From Pholiota molesta (lineage: Eukaryota; Basidiomycota; Agaricomycetes; Agaricales; Strophariaceae), in NCBI GenBank assembly GCA_014925825.1, contig JACGCK010000038.1, forward strand, positions 248,001-312,000: DNA of 64,000 nucleotides. Direction: 5' to 3'. The translations under genes were made by a program, and so were the position numbers. A model generated the notes under the pieces. It ran no database searches and had not been told where the DNA came from. It was given only the letters and a program-made list of their open reading frames with translations. Every line of letters begins with the position of its first letter. The first letter of the stretch is position 1. This document shows, piece after piece, positions 12,121-24,272 of this stretch.

Positions 12121-12381
12121 GTCGACCCGTGGAACGAAATGGACAGAACGCGGACCACGTGCCCTCGGCGCGCCGACGAGCCTCGGCGCGCCGAGCCCAG
12201 CGGTGCCATGCGCGCGTCCCGGGTCCCGCGCGGGCTCAGCACGCCGCGCGCGACACAATCCCAGCCCGCGGGCACGCGCCAAGCGCTCGCCTGCGGGGTC
12301 GGGTGTTTCGGGTGCGGGCAGGGGTGCGGGGCCGCGGAGGGGTGGGATGCGGTGTGGAGGGGGCGGCGAAGGGACGCCGCG

Positions 12382-12803
12382 CGTGCGTGGGGGCCTGTGC
12401 GCCGTCGGGAGCGCGCGATGGAGGGGATCGCGGTGGATTGGCGTACGTAGGCGCTGGGGATGGGCACAGGCGGGGGATTCACATCACGTATTACGCACAT
12501 TACGTACCACCCCGCCCCGCCTCCAGTGGATGCGCGCACAGACGGGTGGGTTGAGAAGCCACGCGCAGTCGTAAACAGCGTCATCGCGCGTGCGTGGGGC
12601 CTGTGCGCGGCAGCGCGCGATGGAGGGGATCGCAGTGGGAGGTTGGCGTATGCGCGCGCGCGTCCGTGACACGGCCCTGGGGACCGCTGGGGGTGGGTAA
12701 AGGCGGGGGACCCCATTACGCACATTACGAACATTACGCACCCCCCAGTAGACGCACAGACGGTGGAGGCGAGTGGCCACTCGCAGAGGCGTAAATAGCA
12801 TCA
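12382..12803. repeat. GC-rich direct repeat, two units of about 210 bp
   Basis: Two adjacent units share GCGTGCGTGGGG, then GCGCGCGATGGAGGGGATCGC, then a run of ATTACGCACATTACG, then CGCACAGACGG and a GTAAA(C/T)AG(C/-)..CATC end. Unit 1 is about 12382-12592 and unit 2 about 12592-12803. They are diverged by substitutions and indels. No coding frame is conserved between them. Confidence 0.7.
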
Positions 12804-14545
12804 CACCCGTGTACCGCATACCATGTCTGTCATCCATCCTGGCATCCGTCATCCATGACGCACCAAGCACATGCTGCTGTCGGCGAGCCACGAAAAAAGC
12901 CCATCGCCAAAAAACCTCACGGTGGGATCGAACAAGGGGAGAGGGATCTGATTGGCAGCTGGCAAGGGATACGCCATGATGATTGGGTAGCTGGCCAGAA
13001 ATACGCCATGAGAACAGCGCGCATACCCCGGGACGAAGGCAACATACGGAATGCGGGGGACGGTTGGACAGTGGAAAGCGCGACGCTAGCACTAGCACTT
13101 GGCACTAGGATCACTGGAAATGACAGGGTGCCGCTGGGCCCTGGGAAGGACATATTGTAGACCTCGAGCAGGCGCTGTGAACAACAAAAAACGCGGTGTG
13201 AGAAAAACATCGCACACTTCGAACATCAGAACACGCGGGGGCTTTAGGGAGAAGAGATAAAGAGGGCACTAGGAAGAAGAGATAAAGAGGATCCCAAGCC
13301 ACAAGCTAACGATAAACGGACGGAACGGACGGAGAAACAGATAGATCATAGCTGGAGCGATAGATGGATAGATGGATGGATAGTGGAATGGCAGAAGAAG
13401 CTTCCACCGAGAACGAACAAAAAAAAACATAGAGATTAGTAGCACACGCCTCGCGTGCGGTGGGATGTCAGGCTAAAGAAAGAACAACAGAACCGCCAAG
13501 GGGAAGGAAGAACGAGGAGCAAAGCAACGCCAAAAAAAAAAAAAGAGAGAGAACCACTCACCCATCCATCCCCCCTCCCAGACCGCATCGTCCGCCCCCC
13601 CCCCCCCAACAAAAAGAGCCAGAGCCAACGAACAACCAGCAAGCCAGCAAGCAAGTCAAAACGCACGCTTCGATTTTTCGATTCGACGACGTAAGGAAGG
13701 ACAAACCACAGGAAATAAAGTAGGGTATGGTATATGTATGCAACACTCCAACAACACAGTCAGGCAGGCAGGCGGGGAAAGGGGGCGGGGCGGAGGGGGA
13801 TAATAAGTAAAGGCATCGGATTGGGCGTCTGAGTAACGGACTGGCGTCGGAGTAAAAGAGAGAAAAAAGCGGCCGCGCAATAACGCTTGTATGTATGTAG
13901 TAGGTAGTAGTAGGGGGAAAGAAGTAGCGGTAGTAAAACATAAAACAGTTTAACAGTGAAAAGTGGAGGGTAAAAGACACAAAAAGAAAACACGGACGGG
14001 GGTTTGCTGTGCAAAAGAAAAGAGACTGCTCTCAAGGTAAAGGAGGGACGAGGAACGGGTGGGTGCGGGGGAAAGCGGCAAAAGTGTCCTGTGCGCCCTG
14101 CGGCGGGGCGGTGTGTACTGATGATGCGGAGGGGAGGGTGTGTGTTGTATGGTTGGTGGGTAAGGGGTTATATGGGATAGCATGTGCAATGCGCGCAGCG
14201 GGTGCGGGTGCGGGGGTCGGGTGTGCAATGGGAAACAGGCGAGGGGGATGCGGTGAGATCTAGAGCCTAGAGACTGGAGCTAGACCAGGTGTGCCGTGGG
14301 GTGGTGGGTAAGGGGTGCTTCAATGAAACGGAGGGATGTTGATTATGAATGGCAATAACGCGGACGGGCGAACGGAGACGGACGACTGGGCAAGGGGGTG
14401 ATATCAAAACGGACAGAATGCAGCAAGAACAACACGAGCGGGGGCGGCGGAAAAAACTCAAAAGAACCAGCGAAAAAGAAAACCAAGTGAAGAAAGACGA
14501 GAGAAAAGTCAAAACGAAACCATAGCGAGTGCACACCGACCGCCT
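12803..14545 (-). other. long T-rich non-coding stretch, probable 3' UTR of the membrane-protein gene
   Basis: Read on the minus strand this is downstream of the stop at 14546 and is rich in T, CT and short low-complexity tracts (GATA-type repeats at about 13350-13385, a poly-A run at 13532, a 14-C run near 13598). I see no gene. Long pyrimidine-rich 3' regions are common in basidiomycetes; the UTR assignment is inference. Confidence 0.4.
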
Positions 14546-15904
14546 TCACCGCTCCGGCTGCGTCTCCACCCGCACCCCTCTTGACGAGCTCACGCTCCGG
14601 ATATCCCGCCCCTCCTCCGCCAGCTCCCGGCTCAGCACGACGTTGCTGCTGCTCTCCGCCGCGCGCGCGCGCACGTCCCCCTCCTCGTCCAACTCCTCCT
14701 CGTCCTCCTCGTCCTCCCCTTCCAGCCCGTGCCCCTCCGCCCCGCCCGGCCCCTCGTCCACGCGCCCCGCCGCAAAGTCGGGCTTGCGCAGCATCTTCCG
14801 GAACGCGTCCGCCATGATCGCCGCGTCCGCGCCCGAGAACGGGCCGCCGCTGTCGCTGATCGTCGACGCCCCATCGTGCATCGTTCTTGCGCTCGCACCC
14901 GCGCCGCCGAGCACGGCGCCGCCCACGCCCGGCGGCGGAAGCAGCGGCGACCCACCCCCGGCGTCGTACCGCTGCTGCGTCACGGCGTCTGCGTCGCGCT
15001 GGATCATCGGCGACGCGGAGCCCATGCTGTTCCGCGAGGACGCGGCGGAGGAAGTGCGCTCGCGCGCGCGGCGCACGCGCCGCAGGATGAGGAAGGCGAG
15101 GATGCAGGTCGCGGCGATGGCGAGGAAGCCGAGCACGACGATGACGGCGATCGCCCAGCGCGGGAAGGGGCTGCCGGAGGCGGCGCGCTGCACGGCGCCC
15201 GAGGGCGTCGCGGTCCCGGAGTGCGCGACGGAGGAGAGCGACGCGGCGGTGACCGAGGAGAGCGACGCGGCGATGACGGAGGAGGAGGACGCTGCGGCTG
15301 CTGCCACGGATGATGATGAGGCCGCGGCGGAGGCGGAGGCGACGGAGTCGAGGACGGTGGTCTGCACGGCGGTGAAGATGGGCTGGGGCACCTGATTGCC
15401 GTCGAGGGTCTTGTCGCTGCGGATGATGACCCAGTAGAAGGGGAAGGAGACGTTGTGGCCGGCGAAGGCGAGGCCCTGGGAGCCGAACCAGCTGTCGTCG
15501 ACCTGGGTGCGCTTGACGCCGGCCTGGTCGCTCGGGTTGGTCTGGTTAGTGAAGTTCAGGACCTGTTCCTGGGTGTCTGCGCGGAAGAGAAAAATGTCGA
15601 CGAGGTTCGTCTGCGTGAGGTCTGGCCTGCGCGAGTTCCCTGGGAGGGGTCAGCAGCGGCCGCGGGCGGGGATGGGGGCGCACTCACAGACAAAGGACGC
15701 CCACTGGTGCTGGGGGATGGTGGTGTCGGCGGTGGGGAAGCAGGAGAAGACGTTGTTGCCCGAGTTGATCTGGCAGTTGGTCATGGCCTGCGCGACCTGG
15801 TCCTGGTCGGTGATTACCTGGCGGGCAGCGTGGGGGGGCCGTGGTGGCGGCGGCGGCGGGAGGGGCGGGGCGGCAGTGGGCGCTGGCCATGGCGAGGCGA
15901 GCAT
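14546..15904 (-). CDS. single-pass membrane protein with Ser/Ala-rich ectodomain
   Basis: Three segments can be read on the minus strand. One starts at or upstream of 15817 and ends at 15688 (ITDQDQVAQAMTNCQINSG...QHQWASFV). A 48-nt intron follows (15640-15687). The main exon is 15639-14546. The protein has a globular extracellular part with N-glycosylation sequons (NFTNQTN, HNVSF), a long Ala/Ser-rich stalk, one transmembrane helix (WAIAVIVVLGFLAIAATCIL) followed by a basic stop-transfer RRVRRARER, and an acidic cytoplasmic tail with a Glu/Asp run. This is the usual plan of fungal cell-surface proteins of unknown role. The N terminus is unresolved: ATG 15904 keeps the frame but gives a Pro-rich and weakly hydrophobic leader, so a further upstream signal-peptide exon is likely. 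Confidence 0.7.
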
Positions 15905-17219
15905 GGCGACGACGGGGAAAGAGCAACCACAATGTGGAGCCCACCACCCAAATCTCACGCAGGGACCCCGGTCACCCCTCCGCCCCGGCCGTGCCGCACG
16001 CCATCCGCCACCTACGCCCGCCGCACGTAATCCCCTCGTCCTTCCTCCGGCCTCGGTGCCTGCACCCCGGACACAGTACACATACTATTATAACCGCACT
16101 CGCAGAGCGAGCCGCATAAATACTGACCGCTGACCCATCGCCAGCAGAGTCGGAAGGAATCAAACATCTTTTCTGTTGGCTGATGGAGGGAACCCAGACC
16201 AAATGCACCGACAGGCGTCGGCGTGAAGACACGTCATATTTGCGTGCACGCGAGATGCGTCGTCGCGCGTCTGATATTCTGTGTGGCGCACACGCGTGCC
16301 CATTAACGTTGTTTATCGCGCCCTAGTGACCGTGGTATGTGTTGAGAGAGCACGCTTACGTCCCTGAATATACCATCTTTGGTATATTTTTCGAGCTCTG
16401 CGTACTACGTACCCCGCCGACTTGCTCGACACCGAGATGGAAAAATCTCTCACTTCGGATCCCGAATCGGAGGCGCCGGACAGTACGGTTCTATGTAAGG
16501 TACCTCTAACTCATTCGAATTCCCAGAAGGCCCTCGCTCATTAATATCCGAGCTGTATTCCCATTATTCGCACATGCGCATAAATTTAAGTCTGTATATG
16601 CATAGACGTCCCAAGGCCACCACGTTGCCTGACAGCATCATGCCAGCGTCATCAGCAGATATTAATTGCACGATGACGGCCACGCTGCATTCCGCGCTGA
16701 CCATCGCTGGGTTTGGAACTGCTTATAAGATTAATAGCATTGTAATATATACACTCGAGGGAGGGCCAGAAATATGCACATGTTCGCGATGATGATTGTA
16801 GTTCAGAGTCTGACAGAGAGGGTAGAGAAATTATCATAACATTTATTATTGGGATCGGAAGGGATTGTACAATCAGGATGCAACACATTTTGCGGTCTAC
16901 GTTGCCCTATGATTCGGATGTGCCATGTCCGGTACGCGCTATGGAAATCGATGATCGTTGTTATCGAGCGATTTACTTGATACGATGTGATAAAGCTGGT
17001 GGGAATCCAGCGCAAATACTCAACATTTTCAGTACAAGTGCCTTTTTAATCCATAACCATTGTCCGTATGTACAGTAGCATGCCTCGAGGCATACAGTAT
17101 CTGATCGTTTTCAAAGCATGCAACAGCAAACTTGGAGAGCGGGCGGGCGTCTATTCTTAGACGCCACGAGACATACTTACACTCGGCGGACATTGGGCGC
17201 CAAGTGAAGGACAAGTATG
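15905..17219. other. no gene recognised
   Basis: Upstream region of the membrane-protein gene followed by AT-richer DNA. It contains no frame with recognisable protein features. The first 200 bp may include its promoter and an unplaced first exon. Confidence 0.4.
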
Positions 17220-17809
17220 TACAGTCGAACCCCTCTTAAACCATAACTCTCGCACCCCATAACCCCTCATACCCCATAGCAAAATCGATCCACCGACTCG
17301 GTGGGCGGGGAATTGCAGACCATAACCCATAGGTCCGCAATACCCCATACCCCATACCCCTTAGGAGAAAAAACCCATAGATTATAGTGGTCATATCATT
17401 GATTTTGGAGCATAAAAAGCGATTATATACTGTTAATTGATACAATGTAGAATTCCTATAGTCAGACACCCATCTTAATTGGGCACAATTCAAGGAAAAG
17501 GTCTGTCCATAGGCCGGTGATGCAACGGAGGTGCGTGGGAATACTGATTGATGGCGGCCCGCTGGTCATCATCGACGTCAAACTGCCCGCAACGGTACGA
17601 AGATGCTCGTTTTGACTGAAATTTCACAACGATGAACATTGTACAAAGCTCTCACCTAAAGTATAAGCTAATCCATGAAGAATTGAGGCGAAAAAAGCCT
17701 ACAAATCTTTGTCTCTATTTTTAGCATACCTCTCCGATGCCATGACCTCTCATAACCCATAGCCCCGGACGTCCACCGACAGGTATGGGTTATGAGGGGT
17801 TCGACTGTA
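17220..17809. mobile_element. MITE, Tc1/mariner-pogo type, 590 bp with TA target site
   Basis: The element is bounded by perfect terminal inverted repeats: TACAGTCGAACCCCTC at 17220-17235 and its reverse complement GAGGGGTTCGACTGTA at 17794-17809. The outermost TA on each side fits the TA target duplication of Tc1/mariner/pogo elements, leaving CAGTCGAACCCCTC as the 14-bp TIR. Subterminal repeats of the type CCATAACCC/CCCCATAC occur at 17240-17360 and in inverted form at 17745-17795. No transposase frame is present, so it is non-autonomous. Confidence 0.85.
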
Positions 17810-19374
17810 TTCAAATTTCAAGTACATATTTCTGATGCCTGATCAACCAAGCCTCACGCCCAGGCCAAACTCCACGCCGCACCCAAGACACCCAAGCGCA
17901 CTGGCATCCGCCCAGCGCCGCCATCGCGGCGTGCGCACCGCTCTAACGCCTGACGCCTGCCCGCTGGGTTTCCCAGACGCCTCTGCGCGGGGGGCGGATG
18001 GGGCGGATGGCAAATAAGTACATGGTCGGAGTGCGCCGACGCTGCGGGATTTATTTATTTTTCGCACCGCGGGGTGTACAACGTAACGGACGCTGATAGC
18101 TGCTCATGGGACTGCCGTTCGATACCGCGAATAACGTCGGTGGATTAGGGCACTGTGCATCCCCAGTGTCCGTTAACTGTATTTTCACCTACTCGGGGAT
18201 CAAAGCTTGAAGCTTGATAGCCAGCCGGCTCCATTGACAGGACCGCTCGCCTGGATGAACAAGGAAAGAATTTGGGATTCGTAGGAATGCGGGATGACAA
18301 CCTGAAAGAAAAAAAACAGTACACAGTAATTTGCTGTATTGAGATTAGTAAGTAGCGTCAAGTAATTACAAACACTGCACAGGACGACGTGTGCAGAGGG
18401 TGCTGCAGATATTATAATTAGCATATCTTCACACAATTAACACTGCGCGCTGAGGGTTGTGGTACATATAATACAATCATACACATCAGTGTCATAATAA
18501 TGATAGTGAGGTACCGCCCAGTGTCCGCTACTTATATTGATCTCGAGCTCATTGACGACGCGCTGGCTGCGCATCCGTCTCCCGTGTGAGTGAGTATGTA
18601 GATAAAGTGGCGGTTGGGCATGAAGCTATGGGGACAGGCAGTTTTTATCGGCGGCACTTTAAATAGAAATGTACATACCTGTATTATAAAAATGTGATGA
18701 CCGCGTAAGTACTCGTACTATCATTATTGGCTGGGGATTCGGGCATGACTATGAGACTAGTATGAGTCGCGATTGACTGCCTTTTCATTTTCGTTTTCAT
18801 TTCATTTTCCTTTACCTAGGGCTAACTATTGGTGCAGATTTTGTCAAATGGATACTAATAATAGGCGACAAGCACCTTGGGGACCTGGGGCCCTTGCCAA
18901 GGTAGGAATGAGTGTTGAAATTTTGAACATTGAATCACCAATGGCAGCTCTGAGCTGGCTACGTGCGGCATGACCTGTTCATATGATCTATCTAATCTTG
19001 AAGATATCAATAAATTATAATCTTATCACCTTATGCGTCACATGACGTTATGTGTTACTTTTCCTCAAATTCGAACGTCGAACTTGCTTCCAACTTGCTT
19101 CCAAATTCTTCAGACTTATCGATGAAGGTCAGCTCAGCCGACGTTTCCGACACGTTCTCCTCCGATATCCATGATATATTTCTCTGGAACCTCTGGCTCT
19201 ACAACTGCAATCGCTCTGAAAAGGACTATCTACCACAGAGGACATGTCTGACTGTGGGCACGACTTGACATTTGAATGTCCGCCGTGTGCCAGTGAGCTA
19301 TCAATAAAAGCGAAGTGGAATGAAGTTGATCTGTCGGTCCATTCCAAGCCTCCTCTGGTTCACCTTCTGCCACC
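17810..19374. other. no gene recognised; family D 5' flank at the end
   Basis: No supported reading frame. At 19038-19065 there is a short stretch (CACATGACGTTATGTGTTAC then TTTTCC) that recurs near 22858-22885 and, inverted, near 10445-10475. The last 100 bp (GGTCCATTCCAAGCC...CCACCATGG) resemble the 5' flanks of the other family-D genes. Confidence 0.4.
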
Positions 19375-20025
19375 ATGGACCGTTGCCCAGTGTTCTGTAT
19401 CGCTGACATCCCAACCACCGTAAGTCGGAGAAAATCATCAGTTTGTCTCTAGTATAAAGTGTTATCTTTCTCAATTCTTGCTCTACAGACCCTAGATCTC
19501 CTCTTGGAATGCACCCAAGAATATCTCGATGAACCAACCCCCTCCGCACACGTATCCGAACGGGTGGTCATTATGCACACCAAAGATATCGCTACTATCA
19601 CCAAAGGATCTTCTCCTCCTATCACCTCATCTCCTACCGCCTTTCTCGGCCTTTCCCTCGAGGAAGTGCGCGATTGGTTTGCCGCGAATATCACCGAACC
19701 ATGCGCGGAACGATTCATGTCGCATTGCTTCCTGGTGCTTGACAACGAAAGCATAGAGGACGAAAGTTGCATATTTGTCGCCACGCAATATTCAGCGCCA
19801 GGGGAAATACACGCGCTGCGGTGTGATTTTGATGTTGCGTATCAGAGTGCCCTCATTTGCGATGTCCAAGAAATATCAATTGAGGAAGGCGTAACAGGGA
19901 GCTTCATGCGGAGCGGGGTGACTATGACGAAAGAAAACTTGGAGTTGGCACTGCATGGAGGTTTGTGCATTGCAGATGGAGAGGTTAAGGTGGATGAAGA
20001 GTGGAGAGATTTCAGCGATTTATAA
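19375..20025 (+). CDS. family D protein, full-length copy (193 residues)
   Basis: Cleanest member of the family. Exon 1 is 19375-19419 (MDRCPVFCIADIPTT), the intron 19420-19488 (69 nt, with an in-frame stop), and exon 2 19489-20025. It encodes 193 residues with all family landmarks: TLDLLLECTQEYLDE, VVIMHTKDIATITKG, SPTAFLGLSLEEVRDWF, CFLVLDNESIEDESCIFV, EIHALRCDFDVAYQSALICD, SFMRSGVTMTKENLELAL, and a C terminus VDEEWRDFSDL. No signal peptide or transmembrane segment; mildly acidic, probably cytosolic. It faces the ligase remnant at 20160-21265 tail-to-tail, 134 bp away. Function unknown. A distant likeness to DUF6924 proteins is possible and unproven. Confidence 0.85.
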
Positions 20026-20159
20026 TTGAACCTGAGTCATGTTTCCAAACATTCAGTGATCCTTGATGAAGAGCATTATTTACATAGCTCAAATTACACC
20101 TTGTGATTGTATACAACTAATATCTACATATGTGACAACAATAAAAAAAAGTCTAGAAA

Positions 20160-21265
20160 TTATAACATCACCTTTGCCTTCGACGATGGGCATCGTCCGG
20201 TCGCGTAAGACGCGCCTGAGAAGTTTCCCACTCGGAGAAGTCGGAATCGCAGAGATAAACTGCATCCCTCCTGCAAAGTGCTTGTATTGTTCGTCGATAA
20301 ATCATGTCTCTTTAGTCCTGCATTTCCCCGAACATTCATGAATAAAGCACCAGATACACAGAGAATGACCACATACGCTTGCGCATTATTAGCATAACCA
20401 ATCCCACAGAAGGCATTTTGATGATGAGCTCCCCTGGCTCCTGAGTCCTCGTAGCCTGCCAAGGAGCCGTCCTCCCTCACCACGCGCGGTACGTTTCCAG
20501 GCAAGAGAATACCGCTACCTATTGAATACAGGAACCAGATTGCAGCAGTTAGCATTCCCGGGGCGTACAACGTCGCAAAAGCACACGGACCGCCTGATAC
20601 GCCTCGCTTTTGGTCAATAGAAAACATAGTAGTAGCGGTACACGTTTCCGTCATTCCTGAAAAGATAGCGGGTCAGACAAGGAAAACGGAGGAATGGGGG
20701 AGGAAGAAGACCGTATGATCGACCAATATGAGCGGTCGGGAACATCTCGAATAGTTGTTGGTTCAGTTCGTGTGGCGCCGCTCATGATCAAGCGAATATA
20801 TTTTCGCAGGCCGTAATTCTTTACCGCAGGATGCTGGAAGCCTCGAAGTTGATTTCGAATGCAAGGCTCAGTCATTAAGTGGCAATCAACACTTGCCTTG
20901 CAGATCAGAACGACTTGAGGGGTACGAGGCTATGCAGGTGGGCAGGTGGGTCGGGGTCACATACTAGAGCACAATATCCACAACATAAAAACAGAGCTGA
21001 CGTGCTAGAGGTGGGATATGCGGTGACGAACGATGCTGTTCAGCATTTCCACGAAATTGAACTCCGGGACCACGACGATGGACATCTGTACGTGGGCCCT
21101 GAGTGGATATGGCGTAGTGCGGAACCGTACTTATACATACCGCAGCGAATAATATGAAATGCAGCTATAACGATAGGAGAATGTCACGAGTCAGTAAAGT
21201 GGTAACGTTACTCAAGGAGCGAAAATTACGTTTAGAACCAAGCCATAGATATCTAAGAAATGTCA
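20160..21265 (-). pseudogene. ligase copy C, 5'-truncated with internal deletion
   Basis: Minus-strand copy closely similar to copy B. It begins at the segment equivalent to B position about 4768, so the P-loop and everything upstream are gone; at 21265-21380 it gives way to unrelated DNA. Exons for the LVPPQV, HPAVKNYGLRKYIRLIMSGA, GMTET and YANNAQAY segments can be read. The sequence then jumps from the TKETFID exon directly to the final exon (VQYKHLAGG region), removing the A8 motif and hinge (B 5752-6312). It keeps the GC donor (aag|gcaagt) seen in copy B. It cannot encode a working enzyme. Confidence 0.8.
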
Positions 21266-21379
21266 TAGCTTCTTCCCCGTTCCATCCTCTACAAGCCATG
21301 GCGTCTCGGGCTTTCGATTCGGCCTCGTCTTATGCCTCGATTCAAATATAACTTACGGAATACTTATGGGCAAGCAACC

Positions 21380-22900
21380 TGGAAGGACAGAAGAAGCGCT
21401 GGTGATGGAAGAAGGAAAGGAAGCGTGCTGGCTGGCTGGCTGGCTGGGTTGATGGGGGCCGCTGATTGGCTGCCGCGGTGCGCGGTGCAGGCCAGCAGCC
21501 ACTCGGTGGAACGGATGGATGGATGGGTGGGCGTGCAGGGGACGGGGCGCTGGGCGTGGTTTGGGGTTTCGGTGCGCGGAGGCAGCGGTATGGGCGAGCC
21601 AGCTGCGTCGGACGGACGGTGTACACGCCTCGGAGCTGGGCACACTACGCCACGCGAGAGAGCGATTAACGGCGCAGATGGGGGCAGGCCATCGGGGACT
21701 GCCCGCTGCCCCGCGGCGATCTCGGTGTGCATGCAGGCCTGTCTGTGTGCGCACGCCCCTCCCAGCTCTTCCGTTGGCCACTAGTCTCGCCTTGGAGTGC
21801 ATCCGTCTGCGTGCGCGGCCGCACGCCACACGTTGTGTACACTCCGTTTGCCTCAGCCTCTGCCTCAGCCCCCCTCAGGCCTTCTCTCGCCACCCCCTCC
21901 CAGCTTCCCCTTCCGCCGCACCCTTCATTCATTCTGCGGGGTCGGCCTCGCCCGTCCGTGCACTTTGCGGCTGCACCTGGACCCCGCGCACCGCACCCCG
22001 GCCTGTGCGTTCGCCTCCCTTTCTGCGCAGAGTCTGTTACACGCCGCACGCCACATTCCATTCCATCCGATCCGTTTAGGGTATGCCTCTTCGTGCCGTT
22101 CCTCCCTCTTTTCTCCGTGTATGCGTCGGGTCTCCGACTCGGGCGTTTACCGCGGACCGCATGAGGTGTCGTACTCTGATGCTTTTCCCTTTTCCCCCCC
22201 TTCCTTTTTTGAAGATTCGGGGTGTACCTTCGTTGGTTCTTGGTTTGCTGACTGCTCCAGTTCTCTGCTCTGTGGTTTTGTACTTAATATCATCTCGCAC
22301 CATCCAACTCGACCCCCATGCTACTGCTATCCCCCGCCTCGTCGCGCGCTTTCCTCGCTTCTCTTTTCTTGGTAAACCACCCCCTTAGCATAGCATATAC
22401 TTACTGGACTTGTAAATACCCCGCGCGCCCCGACGTGACGAGACGAGATGGCCTGCAGGTGGGTGTCGTCACACACTCCTTTTCTTCTTTACATATCTCT
22501 CGTAGTGGATTGAACAAGATATCCGACCCTCCTTTCTTCTGGTTCCTTGCTGTTTGTTTGGCTTTAAACCCTTTTTATCAATTATGTTTATGGTGTTCGC
22601 CTTTTTCACTCTTCTTCTCTCTTTATCATCTTGTTTTTTTTTATGGTGGTTCTGTATCTGTGTCTCGTACTTTTTGGAGTCAGGTTTTAAATTTTAGTAC
22701 GCTGCAAGCTTTTTGTTCGCTTCTGTGGGCCCTTTGAAACAACCTCTTGTTACATCCAGTACGAGTACCGAACACGAAATGGAGTACTTAGGCTAGGTCT
22801 TGCGAATGAAATGCAATAAAATGCCATGTGTTTCTAGACTGCATCATCAATGCAAGTATCACATGGCGTTACGCGTCACTTTTCCCAAAATCCGCGTTCG
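21380..22900. repeat. right arm of inverted repeat, non-coding part
   Basis: Reverse-complement counterpart of about 10440-11960. It shares the GGAACGGATGGATGGATGGG tract, the GCCGCTGATTGGCTGCCG motif and the CT-rich downstream part. Long frames here are GC-composition artefacts and differ between the two copies. The left edge abuts truncated ligase copy C, which marks a breakpoint at about 21270-21380. Confidence 0.7.
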
Positions 22901-22999
22901 CACTCGTTTCGAACTAATCCAAATCATCGATGTCGAATGAATCGACAAAGGCCAACCCGGCCAACGTTCCCACCCCCATCCCCTCCGGTACCCACATCC

Positions 23000-23600
23000 C
23001 ATCCCTCTAAAACCCGCAATCTACGCCTACATACAACCTCAACCGCTCTCAGGATTCAAATCCGCTACGAATCCAGGAGTCCAGGACCGCCACGGATCTA
23101 GGGAACGTCGGACGGCTACGCTACGGACGGTATGAGCACTGTGCGGCGGATCCTGTGCTGTGGATGGGGACGCGCCAGGAGTCGGACTCGGACTCGGAGG
23201 CGCGACTGGCGGTGCGCTTGGGCGCGCGTGCGGCGCGCTGGGGTCCGTTGGTCCATTCCCGTGCGGCTGCATGCATGTGCGCAGGCGCTCCGTACGTATG
23301 CTCTCCCCCGCCGACGGCGCGGTGCCCGCCGTGCCGCGCAGGGACCCGCTGCTCGAGCGCCCGGGGGTTCGCCGGCTGCGCGGGCTGGTACCTGGAGTCT
23401 GGACGCGCCATTGTGGCTCGCCTCCGCCATCCGGATTCCGCACCGCGTGCAGCTGCTGCGGGTAGTGCTTCAGGTTCTGCGGCCGCGGCGGCTGTCTCTG
23501 CGCGGCGTCGTCCAGATGCCCCGGCGCGTCGAAGAGGGGCGCCCTGTGCGAACCGTCTCCCGGATGGGTGTCAGACACGCCCGTGTGGCGGGCCACTATC
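23000..23600 (-). pseudogene. decayed family S 3' fragment
   Basis: On the minus strand, part of family-S exon 2 can be followed: APGHLDDAAQRQPPRPQNL corresponds to APGHLKEAAQRHPPRPQNH of the intact copy, and further on QPAQPANPRALEQRVPARHG to QPAQTANLRTFEQHFPARHG. The frame switches between these two parts, and the 5' exon is absent. Confidence 0.65.
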
Positions 23601-23799
23601 TTCTGACATCATTCCGCCACAATCTCCTCCGATACCCACATTGTAATTCCCTGGACAACTCTCGATCTGCGACTACGAACACCCTAAAAATGGTGGCTAT
23701 CCACCCCCCCTGCTTGGTCTGGACTTCCGCGTCGCTTTTTCCGGAATCCACTGAGGACTCTCACGCAACTACGAACGCCCTGAAAATAGCTATCTGCCC

Positions 23800-24170
23800 T
23801 CTACTTGGCCTGGAATTCTGCGTCACTTTTTCGTCCCCGATGGGCCGCCCTTGGGCTTGGGATGATGGGGAGAGTTTGTGGGTGAGGACGCGCCGGCCGC
23901 GCGTGGTGCCCTTGGGCGCTGGATGGTCTCATCCGCGGCGCACTTGACTGTGCGCTGGGGGTCCATTCACGTGCGTCTGTCGTGTGCTGAGCTCTTCCCG
24001 ACGACGGCGCGGTGCCGCGCGTGTGACCGGCCTCGTTTGCGCGCTGAAGTGGGTCGAAGTGGGGTCGCCTTGTGAGAACCCGTCTCCAGATGGATGGATG
24101 GCAGAGGTGCCCGTGTGGCGCAATGTTCTAGAACATGTGTTTGAACTTCAAAACATCGACTCGAAGTTGC
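23800..24170 (-). pseudogene. second decayed family S 3' fragment
   Basis: The reverse complement contains the family-S C-terminal segments (THVNGPPAHS, then GRPIGDEK in place of GGPSGKKK) in broken frames. It lies tandem with 23000-23600 and 24273-25658, so the right arm carries three successive family-S tails. Confidence 0.55.
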
Positions 24171-24272
24171 CGACATGATCACCTCCGATAATCCGGATTG
24201 TAATTTCTCTGGACAACTCTCGATCTATCTACAACTACGCTATCTACCCTCTACTTGGCCTGGGGTTCCGCA

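Noticed and set aside
11025..12734. Many overlapping long frames on both strands
   Set aside because: High GC content produces chance frames; the inverted copy at 21.4-22.5 kb does not conserve any of them, and compositions are Arg/Pro/Ser-biased.
14529..15395. 288-codon plus-strand frame
   Set aside because: Antisense of the Ser/Ala-rich membrane protein; the minus strand has the transmembrane helix, the acidic tail and consistent introns.
17226..17360. CCCCATAC-type runs as a telomere-like array
   Set aside because: They are irregular, do not match the fungal telomere unit, and lie inside the TIR-bounded MITE.
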